From: CAZBWS01 sp964495705
GTDB taxonomy: Bacteria; Pseudomonadota; Gammaproteobacteria; HTCC5015
Assembly (NCBI GenBank): GCA_964495705.1
Contig: CAZBWS010000001.1
Coordinates: 1 to 64,000 of the forward strand
Reading direction: 5' to 3'
Length of the DNA: 64,000 nucleotides
This document shows, piece by piece, positions 51,684 through 61,825 of this stretch (positions within the stretch are counted from its first letter, which is position 1; each line of letters starts with the position of its first letter). The notes below the pieces were generated by a model that saw nothing but the letters and a program-made list of their open reading frames with translations, was not told where the DNA came from and made no database searches. The position numbers and the translations under genes are program-made.

Positions 51684-51784
51684 TGTCATCTTGAGTGTAG
51701 CGTTAGCGGAGTCGAAAGATCTAGCTCACCGTATTTTCAGTTACCCAGATCCTTCGGCTACATTACATTTCGCTCAGGATGACA
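51684..51784. repeat. MITE-like palindromic intergenic element
   Basis: About 101 bp with imperfect terminal inverted repeats, TGTCATCTTGAG and CTCAGGATGACA, and internal GATCTAGC / AGATCCTTCGG. It resembles the widespread bacterial intergenic repeat of the TGTCATCCTGAGCGAAG...GGATC type. It carries no gene. Beyond it, 51785-51926 is AT-rich sequence with no feature. Confidence 0.65.
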
Positions 51785-51981
51785 ACTGAATGCTGGGCTT
51801 CGTGCCTCAGCACCAGCCTACGGGAGCTCCCACAGAGAATGAAAGCAACAAAATCATAATTAAAAAAGTATAGATTTAGCACCAAAAAACATAACTATTT
51901 ACACTTATTATTTGAATTTTAAATTACAAAAAAGCCCGCATAAAGCGGGCTTCTCATCTACTTCCGATTCGCCGCAATCCG

Positions 51982-52081
51982 NNNNNNNNNNNNNNNNNNN
52001 NNNNNNNNNNNNNNNNNNNNNNNNNNNNNNNNNNNNNNNNNNNNNNNNNNNNNNNNNNNNNNNNNNNNNNNNNNNNNNNNN
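51982..52081. other. Assembly gap, artefactual (100 N)
   Basis: 51927-51981 equals 52082-52136 over 55 bases, duplicating the argG terminator and the last argG codons. Only the right copy is part of argG. Confidence 0.92.
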
Positions 52082-52107
52082 CAAAAAAGCCCGCATAAAG
52101 CGGGCTT
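52082..52107 (-). terminator. Intrinsic terminator of argG
   Basis: On the minus strand AGCCCGC-TTTAT-GCGGGCT is followed by TTTTTT, 6 bp after the argG stop. The same sequence at 51927-51952 is the assembly duplicate. Confidence 0.88.
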
Positions 52108-52112
52108 CTCAT

Positions 52113-53333
52113 CTACTTCCGATTCGCCGCAATCCGCAGCCTCAGCGCATTCAACTTAATAAACCCTTCTGCATCCTGCTGATTGTAAGCCCCTTCGTCA
52201 TCTTCAAAGGTCGCAATCGCTGGATCAAATAAGCTATCCGTTTCAGACTTACGGCCCACGGCTGTTACGCTGCCTTTATATAGTTTCACGCGCACATCGC
52301 CGTTCACCGTTTTCTGGCTCTCGTCGATCATCTTCTGCATCATGATGCGCTCTGGGCTCCACCAGTAGCCGTTGTAGACCATGCTGGCGTACTTTGGCAT
52401 TAGCTCGTCTTTTAGGTGTGCGACTTCACGGTCCAATGTGATGGATTCAATGGCGCGGTGCGCCTTCATCATGATCGTGCCGCCGGGCGTCTCGTAGCAG
52501 CCACGCGACTTCATGCCCACATAACGGTTTTCTACGATGTCCAAACGACCTACGCCATTTTCGCCGCCCACCTTGTTTAGATAAGTCAGTACCGTTGCTG
52601 GGCTCATTGCTTCACCGTCAATCGCTACGATGTCGCCGTTCTTATAAGTCAGGTTCAGGTAAGTTGCCTTGTCTGGTGCGTTCTCAGGAGACACCGACCA
52701 CAACCACATATCGTCTTCGGCTTCATGCCAAGGGTCTTCTAGCACGTCGCCTTCGTAGGAGATGTGTAGCAAGTTGGCGTCCATAGAGTAAGGCGACTTC
52801 TGGCCGCGCTTCTTCTCGATCGCAATACCATGCTCTTCAGCATAAGCCATCAGCTTCTGGCGTGAGTTCAAGTCCCACTCACGCCACGGGGCAATCACTT
52901 GTACGTCGGGCTTGAGTGCATAAGCACCTATTTCAAAGCGAACTTGGTCGTTACCCTTACCCGTAGCACCATGAGATACCGCATCCGCACCGGTTTCATT
53001 AGCAATTTCGATCAAACGCTTAGAAATCAATGGACGAGCAATGGATGTACCCAGTAGGTACTCACCTTCATAGATCGCATTGGCGCGGAACATAGGGAAG
53101 ACAAAATCGCGCACAAATTCTTCGCGCAGGTCTTCGATGTAAATCTCCTTAATGCCCATGGCTTGTGCCTTGGCACGTGCAGGCTCTATTTCTTCACCCT
53201 GACCTAAGTCAGCGGTAAAAGTCACCACTTCACACTCATAAGTGTCTTGTAGCCACTTGGCGATAATCGAGGTGTCTAGGCCACCAGAGTAGGCTAGGAC
53301 GACTTTTTTTACATCTTCTTTAACAACAGACAT
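52113..53333 (-). CDS. argG: Argininosuccinate synthase
   Basis: 406 residues. Joins citrulline and aspartate using ATP in arginine synthesis. The ATP pyrophosphatase loop AYSGGLDTS is at about 14-22; SHGATGKGNDQVRFE and the C-terminal RGCYETPGG segment are characteristic. Length is normal. It is transcribed alone, divergent from aceE; no convincing ARG box was found in the 239-bp region. Confidence 0.97.
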   Translation of the reverse strand: MSVVKEDVKKVVLAYSGGLDTSIIAKWLQDTYECEVVTFTADLGQGEEIEPARAKAQAMGIKEIYIEDLREEFVRDFVFPMFRANAIYEGEYLLGTSIARPLISKRLIEIANETGADAVSHGATGKGNDQVRFEIGAYALKPDVQVIAPWREWDLNSRQKLMAYAEEHGIAIEKKRGQKSPYSMDANLLHISYEGDVLEDPWHEAEDDMWLWSVSPENAPDKATYLNLTYKNGDIVAIDGEAMSPATVLTYLNKVGGENGVGRLDIVENRYVGMKSRGCYETPGGTIMMKAHRAIESITLDREVAHLKDELMPKYASMVYNGYWWSPERIMMQKMIDESQKTVNGDVRVKLYKGSVTAVGRKSETDSLFDPAIATFEDDEGAYNQQDAEGFIKLNALRLRIAANRK

Positions 53334-53572
53334 TGTTCAATGCGCTCCACGAATTGCGATGGAATTTTAGAGAGCGCAGATTTTACATTAAAAATCAGTT
53401 AATTGCAGGGATTTACTGGCTAGTACACAATAGCAATGTCTATATTGACATATTTGTTTTTTCTGCTTGGCTGACTTTTATTTTTTTCCCATTATATTCA
53501 ATGTAATGGTTACTTTTTTTACCCAAAAAAAATACCTAGCTAACAATAATAAAAGCAACCCACGAGGCGGCC

Positions 53573-56209
53573 ATGACTCACCCCCATATTACAGACAGCG
53601 ACGCTACCGAAACCCAAGAGTGGCTAGAGGCATTAGAATCTGTGCTAGACACCGGCGGCCCAGAGCGCGCCCATTTTTTATTACAGGAAATGATTAAGAA
53701 AGCTCGCCGCAGCGGTGCTTATCTGCCGTATTCCGCTACCACGGCTTACCTTAATACGATTCCTGCCCATAAAGAACAGCGCAGCCCTGGAGATGCAGAT
53801 TTAGAGTGGCGTATCCGCTCTATTATTCGCTGGAATGCCATGGCAATGGTGGTACGAGCCAACCGCAAAGACTCTTCCTTAGGTGGGCATATCGCAAGCT
53901 TCGCCTCTGCAGCCACACTCTATGATGTAGGCTTTAACCACTTTTGGCATGCACCGAATAAAAGCCACGGCGGAGACTTAGTCTACATCCAAGGCCACTC
54001 CTCTCCAGGCATCTATGCCCGCGCCTTTCTTGAAGGGCGCATTTCAGAAGAACAGTTAGATAGCTTTCGACAAGAGTGTGACGGCAAAGGTCTGTCATCT
54101 TATCCGCATCCTTGGCTGATGCCCGATTTCTGGCAATTCCCAACTGTCTCTATGGGCTTAGGCCCTATTACCGCTATCTATCAAGCGCGTTTTTTGAAAT
54201 ACCTACACGCGAGGGGGCTAGCAGACACACGCCAACGCAAGGTCTGGTGTTTTATCGGCGATGGGGAAACTGACGAGCCCGAAACGCTGGGGGCTTTGAA
54301 TATGGCCTCTCGGGAAAAGCTGGATAATTTAGTCTTTGTTATCAACTGCAATTTGCAACGCTTAGATGGCCCTGTACGCGGTAACGGCAAGATTATTCAG
54401 GAATTAGAGTCTGATTTTAGAGGTTCGGGGTGGCGGGTGCTCAAAGTGATCTGGGGTGCCTATTGGGATCCGCTGATTGCCAAGGACAAAGATGGCCACC
54501 TGCTCAAAGTCATGGAAGATACCGTAGACGGTGAATACCAAAACTATAAAGCCAAGGGCGGCGCCTATACCCGTGAACACTTCTTTGGCAAGCACCCTGA
54601 CGTTAAAGCCATGGTTTCACAGCTTTCCGACAAAGATATCTGGCGGCTTAATCGTGGAGGTCACGACCCGCATAAGGTTTATGCCGCCTATCACGAGGCA
54701 ATGCAAACAAAAGACCAGCCTACTGTCATTCTTGCCAAAACGGTAAAAGGCTATGGTATGGGCACCCAAGGCGAAGGCATGAACCAATCCCACCAGCAGA
54801 AAAAGTTAGATATAGAACATTTAAGTGATTTCCGTAAGCGCTTTCACCTCCCGCTCAGCGACGAAGACGTGGAACAGGCCAACTATTACAAGCCCGCTGA
54901 TGACAGCCCTGAGTTAGCGTATATGCAAGCGCGACGCGCCGAATTAGGCGGTCACCTGCCCCAACGCAAAGCCCATGCGGATAGCCTAGAAATACCGGCA
55001 TTAGATAGTTTTCCAAACTTCTTTGAGGGCAGCGGAGAACGTGAGATTTCCACAACCATGGCCTTTGTACGCATGCTCACCGCCCTATGTAAAGACAAAA
55101 ACATCGGTGAGCGCATCGTGCCGATTATTCCCGATGAAGCTCGCACCTTTGGCATGGATGGGCTTTTCCGCCAGCTCGGCATCTATTCTTCCGTAGGCCA
55201 GTTATACGAGCCACAGGATAAAGACCAGGTCATGTATTACCGCGAGGACGAAGCGGGACAAATGCTAGAAGAAGGTATTAACGAAGCAGGCGCTTTTTCC
55301 TCTTGGATAGCCGCAGGCACTAGCTATGCCAATAATGGCGTGTCAATGCTGCCCTTCTTTATCCTGTATTCCATGTTTGGCTTTCAACGCATCGGCGATT
55401 TAGCTTGGGCGGCGGGGGATGCTCGGGCTAGAGGCTTCTTGCTAGGCGCCACCGCTGGCAGAACCACCCTGAATGGCGAAGGCCTGCAACACCAAGACGG
55501 CCACAGCCACCTCATCGCCGCCACCGTGCCCAACTGCATCAGCTACGACCCCTGCTTCGCCTATGAACTCGCCGTAATCCTACACAGTGGTATGCAGCGT
55601 ATGTATGGCCATGACGAATCCGTTTTTTATTACATTACCCTGATGAACGAAAACTACAGCCACCCTTCTATGCCCGAAGGCGTAGAAACAGGCATCATCA
55701 AAGGCTTATATGCCCTGCAACGACACCCGCAAGCGAGTCTTAACCTAATGGGTAGTGGCACCATATTGAATGAAGTCATCGCCGCCGCTGAACTGCTGCA
55801 ACGAGACTATCAAGTAAACAGCAATATATGGAGTGCAACCAGCTTTACTGAATTGGCTCGCGAAGGTGATGGGATAGAAAAACACAATCGCCACCACCCC
55901 GAACAACAGCGCAGCAGCTATGTTCAACAATGTCTAAGCGATGCTCCCCAACCCGTGGTAGCCGCCACAGACTACAGCCGTAGCTATAGTGAACAAATTC
56001 GTGTTTATATCGACCAAGCCTATACCACTTTGGGCACCGACGGATACGGCATGTCCGATACTCGCGCCCGCCTACGCCAACACTTCCAGGTAGACCGTTA
56101 CCATATTGCTGTTGCCGCGATGCAATCACTAGAACAACAAGGCAGTGTTGCTGCAGGCAGTCATGGAGATAGCCTGCAACGCTATCTTTCTAACAAGGGG
56201 AATAACTAA
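53573..56209 (+). CDS. aceE: Pyruvate dehydrogenase E1 component, homodimeric type
   Basis: 878 residues, close to the E. coli length. Decarboxylates pyruvate with thiamine diphosphate. GDGETDEPETLGALN with the later N (about 226-260) is the TPP-binding motif. LVYIQGHSSPGIYARAFLEGR and GTSYANNGVSMLPFFI are family signatures. GAGGCGG lies before the ATG. Its stop overlaps the aceF start by one base. A TTGACA at 53447 could be a -35 but has no matching -10. Two ATGCGGATA words lie inside (54101, 54975). Confidence 0.96.
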   Translation: MTHPHITDSDATETQEWLEALESVLDTGGPERAHFLLQEMIKKARRSGAYLPYSATTAYLNTIPAHKEQRSPGDADLEWRIRSIIRWNAMAMVVRANRKDSSLGGHIASFASAATLYDVGFNHFWHAPNKSHGGDLVYIQGHSSPGIYARAFLEGRISEEQLDSFRQECDGKGLSSYPHPWLMPDFWQFPTVSMGLGPITAIYQARFLKYLHARGLADTRQRKVWCFIGDGETDEPETLGALNMASREKLDNLVFVINCNLQRLDGPVRGNGKIIQELESDFRGSGWRVLKVIWGAYWDPLIAKDKDGHLLKVMEDTVDGEYQNYKAKGGAYTREHFFGKHPDVKAMVSQLSDKDIWRLNRGGHDPHKVYAAYHEAMQTKDQPTVILAKTVKGYGMGTQGEGMNQSHQQKKLDIEHLSDFRKRFHLPLSDEDVEQANYYKPADDSPELAYMQARRAELGGHLPQRKAHADSLEIPALDSFPNFFEGSGEREISTTMAFVRMLTALCKDKNIGERIVPIIPDEARTFGMDGLFRQLGIYSSVGQLYEPQDKDQVMYYREDEAGQMLEEGINEAGAFSSWIAAGTSYANNGVSMLPFFILYSMFGFQRIGDLAWAAGDARARGFLLGATAGRTTLNGEGLQHQDGHSHLIAATVPNCISYDPCFAYELAVILHSGMQRMYGHDESVFYYITLMNENYSHPSMPEGVETGIIKGLYALQRHPQASLNLMGSGTILNEVIAAAELLQRDYQVNSNIWSATSFTELAREGDGIEKHNRHHPEQQRSSYVQQCLSDAPQPVVAATDYSRSYSEQIRVYIDQAYTTLGTDGYGMSDTRARLRQHFQVDRYHIAVAAMQSLEQQGSVAAGSHGDSLQRYLSNKGNN

Positions 56210-57465
56210 TGGCCAACTCCACCATTAAAGTACCCAATATAGGTGATCTCGCTGATGTTGAAGTGATTGAAGTCAACGTTAATGTGGGGGATCGCATTAA
56301 ACAGGAAGACCCCTTGATCACCTTAGAAAGTGACAAGGCCGCCATGGACATACCTAGCCCAGAGGACGGTCTAGTCGTCGAAATACTCATTAAAGAGGGA
56401 GACAAACTATCTGAGGGCTCCCCAATACTATCTATAGAGACAGACATCAAAGATAAGCAAGACAACCCCGAACCCCAACAAGAAGACACGCCACAAGCAA
56501 ACTCCATAAAAGAGCCTCGAGAACAACGTATAAAACAAGCGCCTCCACCGATAGAGACGCTCAACTCCAAACCTAGAAACACTCCCCATGCGGGGCCTGC
56601 GGTACGCAAATTAGCTCGAAAATTAGGCGTAGATTTACAGCATGTGGGCGGCTCTGGGCCCCACCAACGCATACTTAAAGAAGATGTACAGGCCTATGTG
56701 AAAGCCAAACTCAGTCAGCCGTTTAACCACAGTCTTCCATCTAGGCCTGATATCGACTTTAGTCAGTTTGGCCCTACCGAACCACTGGAACTTAGTAAAA
56801 TACAGTGCCTAACAGGGCAAAACACCCATCGCGCTTGGAGTAGCATTCCCCATGTTACTCAGTTTGATGAAGCCGATATCAGCGATACCGAGGCATTCCG
56901 CCAGAGTATCAAGCAAGACTATGCCACCCAGGGTATCAAAATCACGATCCTACCCTTCCTCGTTAAAGCCGCTGTCTCTGCTTTAAAAGCCTTTCCACGC
57001 TTTAATAGCTCATTGAACCAGACAGGTGAACAACTCACCTTGAAAAGTTATTTCAATATTGGCGTTGCCGTGGACACCCCCAAGGGCTTGGTCGTTCCCG
57101 TCATTCGCAATGCCGATAGCAAAAGTATTAGTGAGATTGCCCTAGAAATAGCTCAACTGGCAGACAAGGCCAACAACAAAAAGCTAAAAACCACTGACCT
57201 AGAAGGCGGCTGCTTCACCCTCTCCAGCCTTGGCCACCTCAGCGGCACGGCATTCACCCCTATTATCAATGAGCCTGAAGTGGCTATCTTGGGGCTTAGC
57301 CCTGCACAAATGAAAGCGGTCTATGACGGTAAAGCTTTCCAGCCACGTTTGATGCTGCCTCTGTCTTTATCCTACGACCACCGGGTCATAGACGGCGTAT
57401 TAGCGGCCCAATTTACCCAACACCTTGCGTCTGTGCTCAAGGATACGCGTAAAATGCTGCTATAA
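56209..57465 (+). CDS. aceF: Dihydrolipoamide acetyltransferase (E2) with a single lipoyl domain
   Basis: 418 residues. A single N-terminal lipoyl domain (1-80) carries the lipoylated lysine Lys43 in ESDKAAMD. A linker (about 80-120) is Gln/Pro-rich, then a peripheral-subunit-binding domain (about 122-163, GPAVRKLARKLGVDL), and the catalytic domain ends with SYDHRVIDG, where His391 and Asp395 are catalytic. E. coli has three lipoyl domains and Pseudomonas two, so this is a short form. No lpd follows, so E3 must come from elsewhere. The 57466-57680 spacer holds no gene. Confidence 0.95.
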   Translation: MANSTIKVPNIGDLADVEVIEVNVNVGDRIKQEDPLITLESDKAAMDIPSPEDGLVVEILIKEGDKLSEGSPILSIETDIKDKQDNPEPQQEDTPQANSIKEPREQRIKQAPPPIETLNSKPRNTPHAGPAVRKLARKLGVDLQHVGGSGPHQRILKEDVQAYVKAKLSQPFNHSLPSRPDIDFSQFGPTEPLELSKIQCLTGQNTHRAWSSIPHVTQFDEADISDTEAFRQSIKQDYATQGIKITILPFLVKAAVSALKAFPRFNSSLNQTGEQLTLKSYFNIGVAVDTPKGLVVPVIRNADSKSISEIALEIAQLADKANNKKLKTTDLEGGCFTLSSLGHLSGTAFTPIINEPEVAILGLSPAQMKAVYDGKAFQPRLMLPLSLSYDHRVIDGVLAAQFTQHLASVLKDTRKMLL

Positions 57466-57680
57466 ATTCATCTGCCCAGGATTCTTTATTAGTCATTCAT
57501 TGCGTGATCACGCCACCACCTTTGCCAATCGTGTATAGATCGTTATACTGCGCGGCCATTTGAGCTAACGGTTGTACATTAATGACTGTATTCAAATAAT
57601 GAAATAATTTAAAACTGGGCTTCACAGCCTATTTTAAACAGCACCGTGTCTAGCTTTAAATTATTTTATAGGACTCAACA

Positions 57681-58912
57681 ATGAGTAAAAAACATCATAT
57701 CGTCATCGTCGGCGGCGGCGCGGGCGGCTTAGAGCTGGCCACACAATTAGGTGACAGCCTCGGCAAAAAAAGCCTTGCCGATATTACATTAGTTGACGGC
57801 ACTCTCACCCACTTCTGGAAACCTCTACTACACGAAGTAGCTGCGGGTACCATTAATTCGCATATTGACGAGTTGAGCTATGCAGCTCACGCCCGCGCCC
57901 ACTATTTTGATTTCCGTCTAGGTTATATGGATGGGTTAGATCGCGAAACAAAAACCATCAGCCTAGCAGAGACGACTGGTAAAAATGGCGAAACCGTCAT
58001 CCCCCAGCGCAGTTTTGGCTATGACAGCTTAGTGATTGCTATTGGCTCTCAAACCAATGACTTTGGCACCAAGGGCGTTTCTGAACACTGCCTATTCCTA
58101 GATTCACAGAAGCAAGCACAGAACTTTCAACGAACTTTCCTAGAGCGCTGGATGATTGCCTGTACGCAAACACAAGAACTGCGCGAGGGCCAGTTAAACG
58201 TCGCCATCGCAGGCGCTGGTGCTACGGGTGTAGAACTCGCCGCCGAATTACACACAGCCATTCACGAGATGATCGAGCACGGCTTTGACGCCGGTGCCGA
58301 CAAGCCTATTGAATTCACCATCATCGACGCAGCCGACCGTGTACTGCCCGTGCTACCCGAAGAAGTCTCTACCAGCACACAAAACGTCCTTGAAGGCTTA
58401 GGTGTTAATGTACTCACCAGTGAGATGATCTGCGAAGCCACCCCCGATGGTTTCCACACCAAGAGCGGCAAATTTGTGCCCGCAGAAATCAAAGTCTGGG
58501 CGGCTGGCATTAAAGCCCCCGAATGGCTAAGCCAGTTAGACGGCCTAGAAACCAATCGCATCAATCAATTGGTAGTAAAAAGTACTCTGCAAACTAGCTT
58601 AGACGATGACATCTTCGCCATCGGTGACTGCGCCAACTGCCCACAACCCAACAGCGAACGCCCCGTGCCACCGCGTGCACAATCAGCTCACCAGCAAGCT
58701 AGCATACTGTTCAAAACCCTAAAGCGCCGCATTAATGGCCAGCCGCCCGTCGAATTCATCTACAGCGACAAAGGCTCTTTGGTGAACCTAAGCCGTTACT
58801 CCACTGTAGGCGCACTGATGGGCAACCTATTTAGTAAGTCGACCGAAGTAAAAATCGAAGGCTTCTTTGCGCGCATGGCTTATGTCTCGCTATACAAGAT
58901 GCACCAATATGC
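57681..58912 (+). CDS. ndh: Type II NADH dehydrogenase, 3' end lost in gap
   Basis: 410 codons before the gap; the family is about 430-435, so roughly 20-25 residues are missing. A membrane-associated, non-proton-pumping NADH:quinone reductase. The FAD-binding IVGGGAGGLELATQLG is near residue 8-23, the NADH-binding AGAGATGVELAAEL near 177-190, and IFAIGDCA is the second FAD contact (about 312). The last visible codons, SLYKMHQYA, match the usual LYRMHQ stretch that precedes the C-terminal membrane-anchoring tail. It is monocistronic, with a 215-bp AT-rich upstream region. Confidence 0.95.
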
Positions 58913-59012
58913 NNNNNNNNNNNNNNNNNNNNNNNNNNNNNNNNNNNNNNNNNNNNNNNNNNNNNNNNNNNNNNNNNNNNNNNNNNNNNNNNNNNNNNNN
59001 NNNNNNNNNNNN
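58913..59012. other. Assembly gap of unknown true length (100 N)
   Basis: Unlike the other four gaps, the flanks share no duplicated sequence, so real bases are missing. The 3' ends of ndh and of the converging gene lie inside. Confidence 0.9.
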
Positions 59013-59664
59013 CCAAAAAAGGTATCTCCGGAACATCATTAACAATAATCCCCGCCCCCATGGCATGACAGTTCTGAGCCAGCTTATCCATATAAATACC
59101 CGTGTCGGCCAACCACAGCTGTATTCCGACCAACTGCTTAGCCAGTTTCTCCGTCTCACCACCGGACTGTTCAAGATATTTCGGCGCATGCAATGCCGCC
59201 AAACCCAGCGACTCTAATATATGTTTGCTCATCGCAAAGTGCGCGCCCGCCTGCTGCTCCGATTTATCAAGCACGTCTATGGCGTGTGCCGTCTGTTGGC
59301 AAACGCCTAGATAGTCCTGCTGCTTTAGCGCTGCCAAGCCGTCTTTCTTTAAGGCTTTTAATGCTTGATGCACTTGCTGACAACTCGCCTTATCCGCGAC
59401 GCCCTGATACTTCGTTGCTGTACCCAGCTCAGCGATATGCTCCATATCGATAAAATCGTTTTGCACAATAGGTACGCCCTGTTCAATGAAGGGCTGCGCC
59501 TTGCTATCAAAGTAGCGAGCCAGCGGCAGGCACATCACTTCAGATGAAACCAACCAATAAGACAGGACACGGGCTTTTCCATTCGTTTGCTTAATGTAAT
59601 GCGCGCGTCTAGCGCGATTGGTTTTAATGGCATCTGCCAAGTGAATATAAAAATAGCCCTTCAT
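59013..59664 (-). CDS. Hypothetical protein, 3' end lost in gap
   Basis: The first 217 codons are visible. No signal peptide or membrane helix. The protein starts MKGYFYIHLADAIKTNRARRAHY, is mostly helical after residue 60, and has a Gln/Ala/Leu-rich middle with DKSEQQAGAHFAMSKHILESLGL. It reads as a soluble cytoplasmic protein. It is divergent from kdsD with 83 bp between, and convergent with ndh. I do not recognise the family. Confidence 0.6.
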
Positions 59665-59747
59665 ACCATTCTCGCTGAATAATTTGCTGTACTTTAAGGC
59701 TTAAACTGCTGTTATTAAAGCTGTATTTCCCTGCTACAATAGCGCCC

Positions 59748-60719
59748 ATGAATAAAGATCAAGTAAAAGCCTTAGCTACTGCAGTGATTGAGACGGAAAA
59801 CCGTGCCATTGCTGATCTGGTGTGGCGTATTAATGACGATTTTGTAAAGGCCTGTGAGTACATGATTGCCTGCGAGGGCCGCGTTGTAGTCACGGGCATG
59901 GGGAAGTCTGGACATATTGGCAGTAAAATTGCCGCCACCCTAGCCAGTACTGGCACCCCAGCATTCTTTGTACACCCCGGCGAAGCCAGTCATGGTGACC
60001 TGGGCATGATCACGGATAAAGATGTGGTTGTTGCTTTATCCAACTCGGGCGAGACCGGTGAGATCATCACTATTCTACCGCTGATTAAGCGCTTGGGAGT
60101 CCCTCTGATTGCCATGACGGGCAATGACAATTCGAAACTCGCCGAAACTGCCGACGTGCATATTAATGTCGGCGTTAAACAGGAGGCCTGCCCGCTGAAT
60201 CTAGCGCCCACCGCCAGCACTACCGCCACCCTAGTCATGGGCGATGCGCTGGCCGTTGCCTTACTTGAAAGTCGTGGCTTTACCGAAGATGATTTTGCCC
60301 TATCTCACCCCGGCGGTGCACTGGGTCGACGCCTATTGCTGCACGTGAACGACATCATGCACTCGGGAGAGGATATGCCTGTGGTAGCAGGAGATGCTAG
60401 CTTTAGCGATGCTTTAAAAGAGATGACCACCAAGGGCTTAGGCATGACGGCAGTGGTGGATGCCCAACAACAACTACTTGGCATTTTCACCGACGGCGAC
60501 CTACGTCGTGCCTTCGATATGGGTATCGATCTAAAACATGCCGCCATAGCCGATGTCATGACACAGGGGTCTATTACGGTGAATGCAGATATGCTCGCAG
60601 CAGCCGCCTTAAAGGTAATGGACGAAAAGAAAATCAACTCAATGGCCGTTATCGACAATAACAACAAAGTCGTTGGCGCCTTAAATATGCACGATATGCT
60701 ACGTGCGGGAGTTTTATAA
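59748..60719 (+). CDS. kdsD: D-arabinose 5-phosphate isomerase
   Basis: 323 residues. Makes arabinose 5-phosphate for KDO in lipopolysaccharide. An N-terminal SIS domain with VVTGMGKSGHIGSKIAATLASTG and HPGEASHGDLG (about 45-90) precedes two CBS domains (about 200-320), beginning at DIMHSGEDMP and DVMTQGSITV. Overlaps kdsC by one base (TAATG), opening the kdsD-kdsC-lptCAB-rpoN operon. Confidence 0.96.
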   Translation: MNKDQVKALATAVIETENRAIADLVWRINDDFVKACEYMIACEGRVVVTGMGKSGHIGSKIAATLASTGTPAFFVHPGEASHGDLGMITDKDVVVALSNSGETGEIITILPLIKRLGVPLIAMTGNDNSKLAETADVHINVGVKQEACPLNLAPTASTTATLVMGDALAVALLESRGFTEDDFALSHPGGALGRRLLLHVNDIMHSGEDMPVVAGDASFSDALKEMTTKGLGMTAVVDAQQQLLGIFTDGDLRRAFDMGIDLKHAAIADVMTQGSITVNADMLAAAALKVMDEKKINSMAVIDNNNKVVGALNMHDMLRAGVL

Positions 60720-61270
60720 TGTCACCAACTAATGCCGCTGATAGAGCCTCTGCGGGTGAGCGCGCAAAGAAAATCAAACTCGCGATCTTTGATGTGGACG
60801 GCGTGTTAACCGACGGCAGCTTCATGGTTGGTGATGACGGTCAGCAATATAAATCTTTCTATACCAAAGACGGCCAAGGCTTACGCATGTTGCAAGACTC
60901 GGGTATCACCGTAGGTATTATTACCGGGCGCACGTCCAATGTTGTAGCTATCCGCATGCAAGAACTTGGCATAGAACACGTTTATCAAGGTCAGCGCGAC
61001 AAAGTTGGCGCCTTCGAAGACATGCTGGCAAAAGCCGGCGTCAGCAAAGACGAAGTTACCTATGTGGGTGACGATGTTATCGACCTGCCGGTAATGCGTC
61101 GTGTGGGGCTATCAATTGCCGTGCGCGACGCCGAACCTGTAGTCAAACAATATGCTCACTGGATCACTTCTCGCCATGGCGGCAAGGGCGCAGTACGCGA
61201 TGTGTGTGAATTCATTATGCAGCAGCAAGACACCCTTGATGCCGCCTTGCACAAATATCTACACGGCTAA
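60719..61270 (+). CDS. kdsC: KDO-8-phosphate phosphatase
   Basis: 183 residues, HAD family (C0 subtype, without a cap). IFDVDGVLTDG (about 22-32) holds the nucleophile and acid Asp, GIITGRTS the Ser/Thr motif II, and VGDDVIDLPVM motif IV. Releases phosphate from KDO 8-phosphate after condensation. It is followed within 3 bp by lptC. Contains one ATGCGGATA word (60949, minus). Confidence 0.96.
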   Translation: MSPTNAADRASAGERAKKIKLAIFDVDGVLTDGSFMVGDDGQQYKSFYTKDGQGLRMLQDSGITVGIITGRTSNVVAIRMQELGIEHVYQGQRDKVGAFEDMLAKAGVSKDEVTYVGDDVIDLPVMRRVGLSIAVRDAEPVVKQYAHWITSRHGGKGAVRDVCEFIMQQQDTLDAALHKYLHG

Positions 61271-61273
61271 TTA

Positions 61274-61825
61274 ATGCGCACTATTGCACTAGCGATTGTT
61301 TTGGCGGCAGCCTGCTTCTTTGCCCTTAGCCTGTGGTTTAACACCTTGTCACAGGAATCTATCAGTGCCTCACGCAGCTATCAGCCTCAGGAAGTAGACT
61401 ATCAAATAAAGGGCTTTGAAGCGGTTATCTTTGATGCCAAAGGGCAAGCCAGCCAGCGTATGCAAGGCCACACTCTACGCCACTTTCCCTTCGACGACCG
61501 ACATGAAATAGATGCCCCGAAAGGTCAAACACTACAGGGGCTTGACCGTTGGAAAATTCAGTCTGACACGGCCAAAAGCAGCCAGGGGTTAGGTGAACTT
61601 CACTGGCAAGGCAATGTCAATATTCAACAGTCTGGAAAGCAAGCTCTGAATATGCAAAGCGATTATTTATTGCAGCAACCTAGAGAACAACTCGCCAGTA
61701 CAGAACAAGGCGTTGTGGTTAATGCCAGCGCCAGTAAAATCACAGCACAAGCAATGCAACTCCACACTGGTACCAACCAACTTAATTTAAAAGGACAGGT
61801 TAAGAGTGTTTACCACGTTCAATAA
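61274..61825 (+). CDS. lptC: LPS export system protein LptC
   Basis: 183 residues. One N-terminal membrane helix (about 4-22) anchors a periplasmic beta-jellyroll that receives LPS from LptB2FG and passes it to LptA. DYQIKGFEAVIFDAKGQ opens the domain. Sequence is poorly conserved, as usual for LptC; position between kdsC and lptA makes the call firm. It overlaps lptA by 20 bp. Confidence 0.9.
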   Translation: MRTIALAIVLAAACFFALSLWFNTLSQESISASRSYQPQEVDYQIKGFEAVIFDAKGQASQRMQGHTLRHFPFDDRHEIDAPKGQTLQGLDRWKIQSDTAKSSQGLGELHWQGNVNIQQSGKQALNMQSDYLLQQPREQLASTEQGVVVNASASKITAQAMQLHTGTNQLNLKGQVKSVYHVQ

